Below, one piece after another: positions 14,072 to 21,709 of a DNA stretch of 25,192 nt. Origin of the DNA: Helcococcus bovis (GTDB taxonomy: Bacteria > Bacillota > Clostridia > Tissierellales > Peptoniphilaceae); the NCBI RefSeq assembly GCF_046035435.1, contig NZ_JBFNFH010000022.1. One strand, 5' to 3'. The position numbers and the translations under genes were made by a program. The notes under the pieces are model-generated. The model was not told where the DNA came from, made no database searches, and saw only the letters and a program-made list of their open reading frames with translations. The first letter of the stretch is position 1. Each line of letters begins with the position of its first letter.

Positions 14072-15084
14072 TATAACAATATTACATCATTTTCTTCACA
14101 TTCTCTTATAACTTCTTCTGGCCAAATGGAAACTTGTACTTCTCCAATGTGTGCTTTTTGTAGGAAGAACATACATAGTCTTGATTGTCCGATACCGCCA
14201 CCAATTGTAAGTGGTAGTTTTCCGTCGATAAGATTTTTATGGTATTCCATATTTAATCTGTCCAATGTGTTGGATTTTTCTAATTGAGATTTTAATGATT
14301 CAGGTGTAACTCTGATACCCATACTGCTTAATTCTAGAGCGTTTTCTAAAACTGGGTTCCAAACGATTAAGTCTCCGTTTAATTCCCAATCGTCATAGTC
14401 TGGAGATCTATCTCCATGTTTTACTCCAGATTTTAGTAATCCACCAATTTGCATTACAAATATAGTTCCATGTTCTTTAGCGAATTCTTTTTCCCTTTCT
14501 TCTGGATTTAATGAAGGATATAAATCTTCTAAATCTTGGGACTTGATAAATGTAACTTTTTCAGGTAATAATTTTTTGTAGCCATCAATTTTTAATTCAA
14601 GATAGCCTTCCAGGTCTTTCATTGTATTGAAAATTGTATTTACTGTTTCTTGCAAATATTCAAAAGTTCTATCTGAACTATCTATTACTTTTTCCCAATC
14701 CCATTGGTCAACGTAAATTGAATGTGTATTATCAAAATCTTCAAATGCTCTTATAGCGTTCATATCTGAATATATTCCTTTATGCATAGGAATTTTATAT
14801 CTTGCTAATGCAGCTCTTTTCCATTTTGCAAGAGAATGAACTATTTCAAGTTTTGTTTCGCTGCCATTTTCTTTTATATTAAAAGATACTGGATCTTCAT
14901 GTCCGGATAAATTATCATTTACACCAGTTATTGATCTAACAAATAGTGGAGCAGACACTCTTAGTAAATCAAGATTTTTTGCTAAAGCTTGTTGGAAAAA
15001 GTCTTTAATTTCTTTAATAAAATATTGTGTTTGAGCTAAGTCTAAACTAGACTTATATTCTTTTGGTATGTAAATTTTTTTCAT
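14071..15084 (-). CDS. asnA: Aspartate-ammonia ligase (asparagine synthetase A)
   Basis: Makes L-asparagine from aspartate and ammonia with ATP cleavage to AMP. It has 337 aa, normal for AsnA, a class-II aminoacyl-tRNA-synthetase-like fold. Family segments: SAPLFV, LSGHEDPVSF, HSLAKWKRAAL, the YSDMNAIRAFEDFDNTHSIYVDQWDWE block, FVMQIGGLLKSG, HGDRSPDYDDW, LSSMGIRV and the C-terminal GGGIGQSRLCMF. CGGAG precedes the ATG on the minus strand. No T-box-like leader is visible upstream. It is divergent from the TctA/mevalonate operon. Confidence 0.97.
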   Translation of the reverse strand: MKKIYIPKEYKSSLDLAQTQYFIKEIKDFFQQALAKNLDLLRVSAPLFVRSITGVNDNLSGHEDPVSFNIKENGSETKLEIVHSLAKWKRAALARYKIPMHKGIYSDMNAIRAFEDFDNTHSIYVDQWDWEKVIDSSDRTFEYLQETVNTIFNTMKDLEGYLELKIDGYKKLLPEKVTFIKSQDLEDLYPSLNPEEREKEFAKEHGTIFVMQIGGLLKSGVKHGDRSPDYDDWELNGDLIVWNPVLENALELSSMGIRVTPESLKSQLEKSNTLDRLNMEYHKNLIDGKLPLTIGGGIGQSRLCMFFLQKAHIGEVQVSIWPEEVIRECEENDVILL

Positions 15085-15158
15085 AATTATCTCCGTTTCT
15101 TTTGATTTAAATATTTTAACATATCATATAAATTAATTCTATCAATTTTTTTATTTAT

Positions 15159-15226
15159 ATCATAAATTTATTAATAATTTAGTATTAAATCATAAAAATT
15201 TATTGTAAAACAATAAATTTTATGAT
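15159..15226. repeat. Three-copy ATCATAAA..TTTATT repeat with inverted pair
   Basis: ATCATAAATTTATT at 15159-15172 is repeated with a 2-nt insertion at 15189-15204. An inverted copy at 15211-15226 pairs with the second to form a roughly 16-bp hairpin with a 5-nt loop. The pair covers the -35 and spacer of the next promoter. A regulator operator is the likeliest role. The AT-rich composition lowers confidence. Confidence 0.45.
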
Positions 15227-15231
15227 AATAT
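15203..15231 (+). promoter_or_regulatory. Promoter of the TctA-mevalonate operon
   Basis: TTGTAA (15203-15208), 17 bp, extended -10 TGA-TAATAT (TAATAT at 15226-15231), 29 bp before the first start codon. It overlaps the inverted repeat described separately. Confidence 0.5.
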
Positions 15232-15259
15232 AAACATATAAAGATATTAGGAGAATTAT

Positions 15260-15481
15260 ATGAAAAATGATAAAGTTGAATTATGGGGAGATGTCGTTTC
15301 CTTAAATCAATTATTGATAAGTATTTTTATTTCAATTATATGTACAATGGGATTGTACTTTTTAGCTCCACAAGATGACAAATCTAAACAATTATTTTTT
15401 GGATTAATAGGAGCTGTAATTAGTTTTATAATTAATTCGTTAATTTTTAAGCCTAAGAGAAATGTGAAGGTATATAAATAA
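15260..15481 (+). CDS. Small two-TM membrane protein coupled to a TctA-family carrier
   Basis: A 73-aa protein with two predicted membrane helices (about 17-37 and 45-64) joined by a short polar loop (APQDDKSKQ). It has a charged N-terminus and a basic C-terminus (KPKRNVKVYK). I do not recognise the family. Its TAA overlaps the next ATG by one base, which argues for translational coupling and a shared role with the TctA-like carrier. Classic tripartite systems pair TctA with a small four-TM TctB; this protein could be a reduced analogue, but no sequence similarity to TctB is evident by eye. AGGAG precedes the ATG. Confidence 0.65.
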   Translation: MKNDKVELWGDVVSLNQLLISIFISIICTMGLYFLAPQDDKSKQLFFGLIGAVISFIINSLIFKPKRNVKVYK

Positions 15482-16824
15482 TGGACATAATATTACAAAT
15501 TATATTAGCAATTTTTGCTGCGATTATTATTTATACATTAATAGGATTTATTCCTGGAACAGATGAAACTTCAGTGTTATTGCCTATAACACTTGCATTG
15601 GTATTAACGGGAATTGATCCAAGAGTTATTTTAGCGTTTTTTGTTGCATCGATAACAACATTGTCTGTGACGAATGCCATTCCTACTGCATTAGTTGGGC
15701 TTCCGGGAGGGGTAATGGCAACGCCTATGATGGAACATAGTTTATATTTGAAAGATAAAGGTTTATCAGCTGTTGTAATAAAAAAAATGGCGACAGGATC
15801 TTTAATTGGGGTAGTTGTTGCATTGCCTGTTACACTTATTTTAGCTAATTTGATAGCTCCTTATGGAGAATTTTTGAAGCAATATGCATCTATTTTATTT
15901 GTGTTTGGTGCAATATTTTTATCATTGTTAAGTAAAGCGAAAATATTATCTCTTTTGAGTATTATTCCTTTATCAATGCTATTTATGGCGCTTAGACATT
16001 TGTACTGGGGAATTGGACTTGTTCCACAAAATAAGACGGTTACAGTTTCATTCTTCTTAGGAATTACAATTGGACCGCTAATAATTTCACTTGTAGAATT
16101 ATTAAATAAAGAAAAAAGAGAAAAATTAAAGACGGATAGTTATAAAGAAATAGTTATTCCTAAAGGGGAAACTAAACAATTAAATCCGTTTAAGATTGTA
16201 GATAAATACGAAATGGTTAAAGCGGGAATTTCAGCGTTTATAGCAAACTTCCTATTTGTTCTTTCACCTGTTGGACTTACAATTTTATTTGGGGAAATGA
16301 TGGGCAAAAATAAGAAGAGCAAGACTCACGAAGCATATACGACAATTACGGTGATGTCTTCGATGATACAAGCTACGTATATTTCTGGATTGCTTATACC
16401 TTTAATCGCTTTAGGTATACCATTGTCACCAGTTTCGATTGGACCGGGAATTGCTTTATTTAATGCGGAACCAGTATTTACATTAAATAAAAATATTCAT
16501 CACGTTTTGCCATTTTCACAAATGTTATTGCCTATTTTACTAGGAGTAGGAATAGCCTTGACTGTATCTTATGTTCTTGCAAATAAATATGCTTCAGTAA
16601 TATCAACATTCGTACTAAAGAAAATACCGCATGAAGCTATTTTAGGATTATTTATTGCATTTATCGTATTGTTATCATACATAGATGCAGGAATTGTAAA
16701 CATCTTTGGGGTATTATTAATCGGTGTAGTTAGTGGGTATTTAAACAGACAAGGCGTAAATTACGGAGTCCAATTCATGGCGCTTTACGCAGCACCATGG
16801 TTAATAGCAAATATTGTAGGATAG
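15481..16824 (+). CDS. TctA-family (tripartite tricarboxylate) membrane carrier
   Basis: Polytopic membrane protein of 447 aa with about ten hydrophobic segments. The N-terminal IGFIPGTDETSVLLPITLAL and LVGLPGGVMATPMMEHSLYLKDKG match the two Gly/Pro-rich signatures of the TctA family, and a related pair GIPLSPVSIGPGIALF lies in the second half. No TctC-type binding protein is nearby. It begins in the stop codon of a two-TM protein gene and ends 4 bp before mevalonate kinase, so it belongs to the mevalonate operon. Substrate unknown. A carboxylate such as mevalonate is a reasonable inference from context. Confidence 0.82.
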   Translation: MDIILQIILAIFAAIIIYTLIGFIPGTDETSVLLPITLALVLTGIDPRVILAFFVASITTLSVTNAIPTALVGLPGGVMATPMMEHSLYLKDKGLSAVVIKKMATGSLIGVVVALPVTLILANLIAPYGEFLKQYASILFVFGAIFLSLLSKAKILSLLSIIPLSMLFMALRHLYWGIGLVPQNKTVTVSFFLGITIGPLIISLVELLNKEKREKLKTDSYKEIVIPKGETKQLNPFKIVDKYEMVKAGISAFIANFLFVLSPVGLTILFGEMMGKNKKSKTHEAYTTITVMSSMIQATYISGLLIPLIALGIPLSPVSIGPGIALFNAEPVFTLNKNIHHVLPFSQMLLPILLGVGIALTVSYVLANKYASVISTFVLKKIPHEAILGLFIAFIVLLSYIDAGIVNIFGVLLIGVVSGYLNRQGVNYGVQFMALYAAPWLIANIVG

Positions 16825-16828
16825 ATAT

Positions 16829-17755
16829 ATGGAAAATAAAGTATTATCAAAGACTTTTAGTAAAATTATATTAATTGGAGAGCATTCGGTTGTCTATGGA
16901 GAGCCGGCAATTGCGATTCCATTTCATGGTACAAGTTTAGAAGTTTCTATAAAAAAATGTGATAAAAATCATTTAACATGCAAGTTTTTTGATGGAAATT
17001 TAGAGGAAACTTCGGAGGACTTGTTGGGTGTAAAGACTTTGATTGAAAAATTTTTAGAATTTTATAAAATTAAAGAAAAGATATGTGTTAAAATAGATTC
17101 AGACATTCCTAATGAAAGAGGAATGGGCTCAAGTGCAGCATCTTCTGTAGGTGTTGCAAGAGCTTTATTTGAATATTTTGAAATATCCCATGACAGTAAT
17201 GATATAATGGAGTGGGCAAATATTTCAGAAAAGATTATACACGGAAATCCAAGTGGAATAGATGTAAACGTAGTTTTACACGATAAAAGCATTTACTATA
17301 TTAAAGGACAAGAAATACAGCTATTTCCAATTAATTTAGATGCATATTTAATAATTGCTGATACGGGCATAAAAGGTAGAACTAAAGAAGCTGTATCGGA
17401 TGTTAGAAAATTAGTTGAATCTGACGAAATTTATGAAAATTACGTTAAAGAATTAGGTGTGTTATCACAAAATGCAAAAAAATTAATTGAAAATAACCAA
17501 CCTGCAAAGTTAGGTGAAATAATGAATCAGGCGCATGAATTATTATTAAAATTAACTGTTTCAGATTGTGAATTAGATATAATGATTGATATTTCAATGA
17601 AGAATGGTGCTTTGGGAGCTAAACTTACAGGTGGGGGAAGAGGCGGATGCATGATTGCACTTGCTGAAAATATAGAAATCGCCAATAAAATTAAAGATAG
17701 TTTAGAAAAAATTGGTAAGAATGTTTGGATTTCTAGTTTGAAAAATGAGGAATAA
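16829..17755 (+). CDS. mvk: Mevalonate kinase
   Basis: Phosphorylates mevalonate to 5-phosphomevalonate, first committed step of the lower mevalonate pathway. It is a GHMP kinase of 308 aa. Motifs: ILIGEHSVVYGEPAIAIP (motif 1), the ATP-binding Gly/Ser-rich loop ERGMGSSAASSVGVA, HGNPSGIDVNV with the catalytic aspartate, and the C-terminal KLTGGGRGGCMIAL. The Shine-Dalgarno is weak (AGGA inside the carrier gene), suggesting coupling with the carrier gene only 4 bp upstream. It is followed after 2 bp by mvaD. Confidence 0.94.
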   Translation: MENKVLSKTFSKIILIGEHSVVYGEPAIAIPFHGTSLEVSIKKCDKNHLTCKFFDGNLEETSEDLLGVKTLIEKFLEFYKIKEKICVKIDSDIPNERGMGSSAASSVGVARALFEYFEISHDSNDIMEWANISEKIIHGNPSGIDVNVVLHDKSIYYIKGQEIQLFPINLDAYLIIADTGIKGRTKEAVSDVRKLVESDEIYENYVKELGVLSQNAKKLIENNQPAKLGEIMNQAHELLLKLTVSDCELDIMIDISMKNGALGAKLTGGGRGGCMIALAENIEIANKIKDSLEKIGKNVWISSLKNEE

Positions 17756-17757
17756 AA

Positions 17758-18729
17758 ATGAAATTTAAATCAAAAGCACATGCGAACATAGCTTTAATAA
17801 AGTATTGGGGAAAAGAAAACGAAGAATTGATAATTCCTAAAAATAATTCACTTTCACTTACCTTGGATTCATTGTATACTGAAACAGAAGTGGCATTTAT
17901 AGATGGTGAAAAAGATGTATTTTATCTTGATGATGAATTGCAAGATGAAAGACATACATTAAAAATTTCAAAATTTATAGATTTATTTAGAAAAAAATCA
18001 AATAATTTTAGTAAAGTTTTAGTAAAAAGCTATAATCACGTTCCTACTGCGGCGGGATTAGCATCATCAGCATCAGGATTTTCTGCATTAGCTGTTGCGC
18101 TAAATGAGTTATTTGAATTAAATTTAAATAAAACAGAGCTGTCAAAGTATGCGAGAAGAGGCTCGGGATCTGCTTCAAGAAGTATTTTTGGCGGATTTGT
18201 GGAATGGAAAAAAGGCTATGATGATGAAACATCTTATGCAGAAAAAGTAGATGATGCAAATTGGGATGTTGCAATGATAATTTTGGTGTTAAATGACAGT
18301 AAGAAAGAAATTTCATCTAGAGAAGCAATGAAGAAAACTATTGAAACTTCTCCATTATATAAAGGTTTTACAGATAGTTCGATAGAAGATATTAAAAATA
18401 TTAAAGAAGCTATAAAAAATAGAGATTTTAAGAAAATGGGTGAAATAGCGGAACATAATGCTATGAAGATGCATGCGACAATGCTTTCATCAAATCCTTC
18501 AATTATGTATTTTAAGCCGGATAGTATAAGAGCTATTGAAAAAATAAAACAATTGAGAAAAGATGGATTTGATGTATATTATACAATGGATGCCGGTCCA
18601 AATGTTAAAATACTTTGCAGAGATTCTCAAATTGAAAATATAGTTCATGAATTGAAGAAAGATTTTGATTCAAATCAAATTATAATTTCTAAAGTTGGAA
18701 ATGATGCAAGTGTAAGGGAGATAAAATGA
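17758..18729 (+). CDS. mvaD: Diphosphomevalonate decarboxylase
   Basis: ATP-dependent decarboxylation of mevalonate diphosphate to isopentenyl diphosphate. It has 323 aa. Hallmarks: ANIALIKYWGK at the N-terminus, PKNNSLSLTLD, the ATP loop PTAAGLASSASGFSALA, RRGSGSASRSIFGGFVEW with the active-site region, and TMDAGPNVKIL. GAGG lies 8 bp before the ATG. It overlaps the following kinase gene by 4 bp (ATGA). Confidence 0.95.
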   Translation: MKFKSKAHANIALIKYWGKENEELIIPKNNSLSLTLDSLYTETEVAFIDGEKDVFYLDDELQDERHTLKISKFIDLFRKKSNNFSKVLVKSYNHVPTAAGLASSASGFSALAVALNELFELNLNKTELSKYARRGSGSASRSIFGGFVEWKKGYDDETSYAEKVDDANWDVAMIILVLNDSKKEISSREAMKKTIETSPLYKGFTDSSIEDIKNIKEAIKNRDFKKMGEIAEHNAMKMHATMLSSNPSIMYFKPDSIRAIEKIKQLRKDGFDVYYTMDAGPNVKILCRDSQIENIVHELKKDFDSNQIIISKVGNDASVREIK

Positions 18730-19796
18730 TAGAAGTTAAGATTCCTGGGAAATTATATATTGCAGGTGAGTATGCAGTAGTTTCGCCGGGACATAAAGCG
18801 GTAGTGATGTCTGTTGATAAATTCATTACTATAAGATTAAAAAAATCAAATAATTCAGGTTCGATTAAATCGTATTCAGATATAAAAATGATATGGTCTA
18901 GAGAAGAGGATGAAATCATTGTTGAACAAAAAGATGATAGGTTTGAATATATTTTGTCGGCTATGAATATTACTGAAAGATATTTATTAGAAAAGGGATA
19001 TATACTTGATTTTTATGATATTGAGGTTATAAGTGATTTAGAATCTAAAGATGGTTTGAAATATGGATTAGGTTCTAGTGCGTCAATAGTTGTAGCTGTA
19101 ATTAAAGCCTTGCTTGATTTTTATGGTGAAAATTATACTAAAATTGAATTGTTTAAATTAGCGGTTTTATCGACACTTAGCTTAAATATAAGTGGTTCAT
19201 GTGGAGATTTAGCAGCAGTTGTATTTAACGGATTGATTAAATATACATCTTTTGATAGAAAAGTTATTTTTGAAAGATTAAACAATGAAAAAGTAAGTGA
19301 GATAATTGATTCTAAATGGGATTTATTAGACATAAAAAAAATTGAGTTAAATGATAAATTTAAATTTGTTATAGGATGGACTAAATCACCAGCATCAAGC
19401 TACAATTTAGTAAAGCATTCAAGAAGAAATTTGAAAAAACATATGGATTTCTATAATTCATTCCTACTAGAAAGTGATGAATGTGTAGATTTGTTTGAAA
19501 CTGCATATGTTAATTCTAATTTTAATAAAATTAGAGAAGCTGTTGAAAAAAATAGAAAATTATTAAATTCATATGCAGATAATTTTAATATAGAAATTGA
19601 AAAAAATAATTTATCAAGTTTAATAGAGATATCAAAAAGTTTAGGTCTTGCTTCTAAATCATCAGGAGCAGGTGGTGGAGATTGTGGTTTAGCAATTTGT
19701 GAGTATAACTTTGATATTAATAAGTTAAACTTTGAATGGAAAATGAAAGATATAGATTTATTAGATTTAAATATTTATGAGGGAAAAGATGAATAG
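18726..19796 (+). CDS. Phosphomevalonate kinase
   Basis: Phosphorylates 5-phosphomevalonate to mevalonate diphosphate. GHMP kinase of 356 aa, the length of the Gram-positive (streptococcal/staphylococcal MvaK2) type. Motifs: KIPGKLYIAGEYAVVSPGHKAVV, ATP loop KYGLGSSASIVVAV, SGSCGDLAAVVFNG, WTKSPASSYNLV and SSGAGGGDCGLAI. It starts in the mvaD stop and overlaps the isomerase gene by 8 bp. Confidence 0.94.
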   Translation: MIEVKIPGKLYIAGEYAVVSPGHKAVVMSVDKFITIRLKKSNNSGSIKSYSDIKMIWSREEDEIIVEQKDDRFEYILSAMNITERYLLEKGYILDFYDIEVISDLESKDGLKYGLGSSASIVVAVIKALLDFYGENYTKIELFKLAVLSTLSLNISGSCGDLAAVVFNGLIKYTSFDRKVIFERLNNEKVSEIIDSKWDLLDIKKIELNDKFKFVIGWTKSPASSYNLVKHSRRNLKKHMDFYNSFLLESDECVDLFETAYVNSNFNKIREAVEKNRKLLNSYADNFNIEIEKNNLSSLIEISKSLGLASKSSGAGGGDCGLAICEYNFDINKLNFEWKMKDIDLLDLNIYEGKDE

Positions 19797-20838
19797 AAAA
19801 GATGAACACTTAAAATTAGCGTTAGATTTTCATAAGGAAAAGAGATTGTCAGATTTTGATAATATAGACTTTGTTCATAATGTATTTCCTGAAATAAATA
19901 TGAATGACGTTGATATTACTACAAATATTGCAGGATACGACTTAAATCATCCATTTCATATTAATGGTATGACGGGCGGCTCGGAATTAACAAAAAAATA
20001 TAATCAAATGCTTGCTATTTTAGCTAGAGAGACAAAAACATTTATGGGAGTTGGATCATTATCTATAGCATTGAAAGATGAATCGACTCATGACTCGTTT
20101 AAGATTGCAAGGAGAGAAAATCCAAATGGAATCATTTTTGCTAATCTAGGGGCTGATAAAACATTAGAAGATGCGAAAAAAGCTTGCGAAATAATAGATG
20201 CAGACGGTATACAAATTCATGTCAATGTGTGTCAAGAAATAGTTATGCCAGAAGGTGAAAGACAATTTTCAGGATGGCTGGATAATATTTCTAAAATCGT
20301 AGATGGATTAGGATTGCCGGTTTTAGTTAAAGAAGTGGGATTCGGGATGTCGAAACCTGCAATAAAAAGTCTTAAAGAAATAGGAGTAACGACAATTGAC
20401 GTGTCTGGAAAAGGTGGAACAAATTTCGCTAAAATAGAGAATTCAAGACGAACAAATGATAAATATAACTTCCTTGAAAATTATGGAAATTCAACGGTTG
20501 TGTCCCTGTTAGAAGCTCAAGAATACATCAATAACATAGATATCATAGCATCAGGAGGGATTAGAAATAGTATGGATATAGTAAAATCTTTATCCCTAGG
20601 AGCTAAATCGGTAGCAATGGCAGGTAGATTTTTAAGCCTTGTAAATGAATTGGGAATGGAAGAAGCTATAGAAGAGGTTAATAACTGGAAATATCAAATA
20701 AAATCAATTATGACCCTTTTAGGAGCTAAAAACATATCAGAACTTCAAAAAACGGACATAATAATTAGAAATGAAGTTAGAGAGTGGGCGGAACTTAGAA
20801 ATATTGATGTGAAAAAGTTAGCTAATAGAAAAAAGTGA
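19789..20838 (+). CDS. fni: Type 2 isopentenyl-diphosphate delta-isomerase
   Basis: FMN- and NAD(P)H-dependent interconversion of isopentenyl and dimethylallyl diphosphate; the last gene of the pathway here. It has 349 aa. Motifs: N-terminal RKDEHLKLAL, INGMTGGS, GVGSLSIAL, HVNVCQEIVMPEGERQFSGW, the FMN-binding VKEVGFGMS, DVSGKGGTNFAKIE and ASGGIRNSMDIVKSLSLGA. The start at 19789 is chosen because GAGGG lies 5 bp upstream; the ATG at 19777 lacks a ribosome-binding site. No terminator hairpin is seen after it; the decayed wall-protein fragment lies immediately beyond. Confidence 0.94.
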   Translation: MNRKDEHLKLALDFHKEKRLSDFDNIDFVHNVFPEINMNDVDITTNIAGYDLNHPFHINGMTGGSELTKKYNQMLAILARETKTFMGVGSLSIALKDESTHDSFKIARRENPNGIIFANLGADKTLEDAKKACEIIDADGIQIHVNVCQEIVMPEGERQFSGWLDNISKIVDGLGLPVLVKEVGFGMSKPAIKSLKEIGVTTIDVSGKGGTNFAKIENSRRTNDKYNFLENYGNSTVVSLLEAQEYINNIDIIASGGIRNSMDIVKSLSLGAKSVAMAGRFLSLVNELGMEEAIEEVNNWKYQIKSIMTLLGAKNISELQKTDIIIRNEVREWAELRNIDVKKLANRKK

Positions 20839-20848
20839 TAATTTAAAA

Positions 20849-20938
20849 TTATTTAATATAAACATCAATATGATTTCCGTATGTGCCACGGTCATATACT
20901 TTTCCTTTATATTAGAAAGGTGTATCTATTATGCTGGC
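20849..20938 (-). pseudogene. Decayed 3' end of a G5/3D wall-protein gene
   Basis: The minus-strand translation reads I-I-D-T-P-F-stop-Y-K-G-K then VYDRGTYGNH(I)DVYIK and a stop, matching the last 29 residues or so of the intact gene at 23899-25065, with an in-frame TAA (20914-20912) where that gene has Gly. Nucleotide similarity includes an identical 18-mer (ATGATTTCCGTATGTGCC at 20870-20887 and 23920-23937) and continues about 10 bp past the stop codon. Upstream of about 20940 the similarity fades. The rest of the gene is absent. Confidence 0.85.
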
Positions 20939-21146
20939 TCTTACAGGTAAAAAAGTTTTTGAAAAGTCATGTAAATTAATAATATTCGCTATTTACAGGT
21001 AATAAAGTTGTTAATGAGATATTAAATAATAAAAATATTTCAAGTGAATTAGAGTAATGTGTTCAAAATCTTTTTATTTTTATAGCAATTAATACTCTTT
21101 TAAAGTAAAAGAATGATTTGTTGTCGGAATCTATTTAAAAAAACGA
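20939..21146. other. Non-coding stretch between the pseudogene and the cassette promoter
   Basis: I see no supported gene. Two short similar segments (TTACAGGTAA at 20941 and TTACAGGTAA at 20993, each followed by AAAGTT) translate to related scraps (TGKKVFEK and TGNKVVNE) in different frames. This suggests degraded coding sequence of unknown origin. Confidence 0.5.
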
Positions 21147-21176
21147 TTGCACATCAAAAAAAAAAAATGATAAAAT
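21147..21176 (+). promoter_or_regulatory. Promoter of the secreted-protein/ABC cassette with poly-A spacer
   Basis: TTGCAC (21147-21152), 18-bp spacer, extended -10 TGA-TAAAAT (TAAAAT at 21171-21176). The spacer contains twelve consecutive A (21156-21167). The leader to the start codon is about 70 nt and carries the left inverted-repeat arm. Confidence 0.55.
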
Positions 21177-21215
21177 AGCATTGATAAGATATTTAAATAA
21201 CAATAAATATTTTAG

Positions 21216-21236
21216 AAATTTAATTAGGCTGTAAAA
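21216..21236 (+). repeat. Left arm of a 21-nt inverted repeat around the secreted-protein gene
   Basis: Includes TAGGCTGTAAAA. It matches the reverse complement of 21668-21688 at 20 of 21 positions. The arm ends 4 bp before the GAGGAG ribosome-binding site of the enclosed gene. Confidence 0.8.
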
Positions 21237-21254
21237 AATTGAGGAGTAGTGAAT

Positions 21255-21653
21255 ATGAAAAATATAAAAAAAATTATAATCTCCAGTTTAATTTTTGCTT
21301 TTATTCTATCAAGTACTTATGTATTTGCAAGAGAAATTGGAGAATTTTCAAATTTTAGAATAGTATATAGTTGGGGAGATACAGGATATTTAACTAAAGA
21401 GTATAATGGAAGTAGTTCGAAATATGTATTAAATTTATATCCATCAGAAGATTTAGCTCCAATTAATATTATGAATGTTCTTGCTAATTATAATAATAAC
21501 GAACGTAGTACTAGAAATCTAACTAGATGTGGTAAAAGAGAGGAATATTCCAATTGGGCATCAAAAGGATATGATTATAAATTAAGAATGTCAAGGGAAA
21601 ACTTTTGGGATGGAGCGATAGCTATAACAGGAAGCTGGTCACCAGATAATTAA
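21255..21653 (+). CDS. Secreted small protein, DUF2712-like, possible bacteriocin or signal
   Basis: A 132-aa precursor with a clear signal peptide (KKIIISSLIFAFILSSTYVFA, cleavage after about residue 25) and a mature part of about 107 aa. The C-terminal pattern YSNWASKGYDYKLRMSREN...AITGSWSPDN resembles the DUF2712 family of small secreted Firmicutes proteins, often encoded beside ABC transporter genes. A lactococcin-972-like bacteriocin was the alternative considered. It has one Cys (LTRCGKR), so no internal disulfide. The start at 21255 has GAGGAG 8 bp upstream; the in-frame GTG at 21249 is too close to it. The gene is enclosed by a 21-nt inverted repeat and followed by two membrane proteins and an ABC ATPase. 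Function unproven. Confidence 0.6.
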   Translation: MKNIKKIIISSLIFAFILSSTYVFAREIGEFSNFRIVYSWGDTGYLTKEYNGSSSKYVLNLYPSEDLAPINIMNVLANYNNNERSTRNLTRCGKREEYSNWASKGYDYKLRMSRENFWDGAIAITGSWSPDN

Positions 21654-21667
21654 TATTATAATATAAA

Positions 21668-21688
21668 TTTTACAGCCTATTTAAATTT
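21668..21688 (-). repeat. Right arm of the 21-nt inverted repeat
   Basis: TTTTACAGCCTA and flanking A/T bases, the inverted partner of 21216-21236. It lies between the secreted-protein stop (21653) and the AAGGAGAG ribosome-binding site (from 21692) of the next gene. Confidence 0.8.
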
Positions 21689-21709
21689 ACAAAGGAGAGT
21701 TTATAAATT

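Noticed and set aside
14045..14287. Plus-strand ORF at the asnA 3' end
   Set aside because: It begins in hairpin element B and runs antisense to asnA; it has no supporting features.
15085..15158. T-box leader for asnA
   Set aside because: The leader is short and AT-rich; no specifier-loop structure, T-box sequence or terminator/antiterminator pair is visible.
17062..18316. Minus-strand ORFs inside mevalonate kinase and decarboxylase genes
   Set aside because: They are shadows of clearly identified enzymes, without start signals.
20931..21056. Two mini-ORFs with TGKKV / TGNKV similarity
   Set aside because: They are very short, in different frames, and lack ribosome-binding sites; better viewed as degraded sequence.
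21255..21653. Lactococcin 972-family bacteriocin
   Set aside because: The Sec signal and small size fit, but the Gly/Trp-rich N-terminus and aromatic C-terminal end of that family are not visible, and the large multi-TM partner protein is missing. DUF2712-like fits better, though neither is proven.
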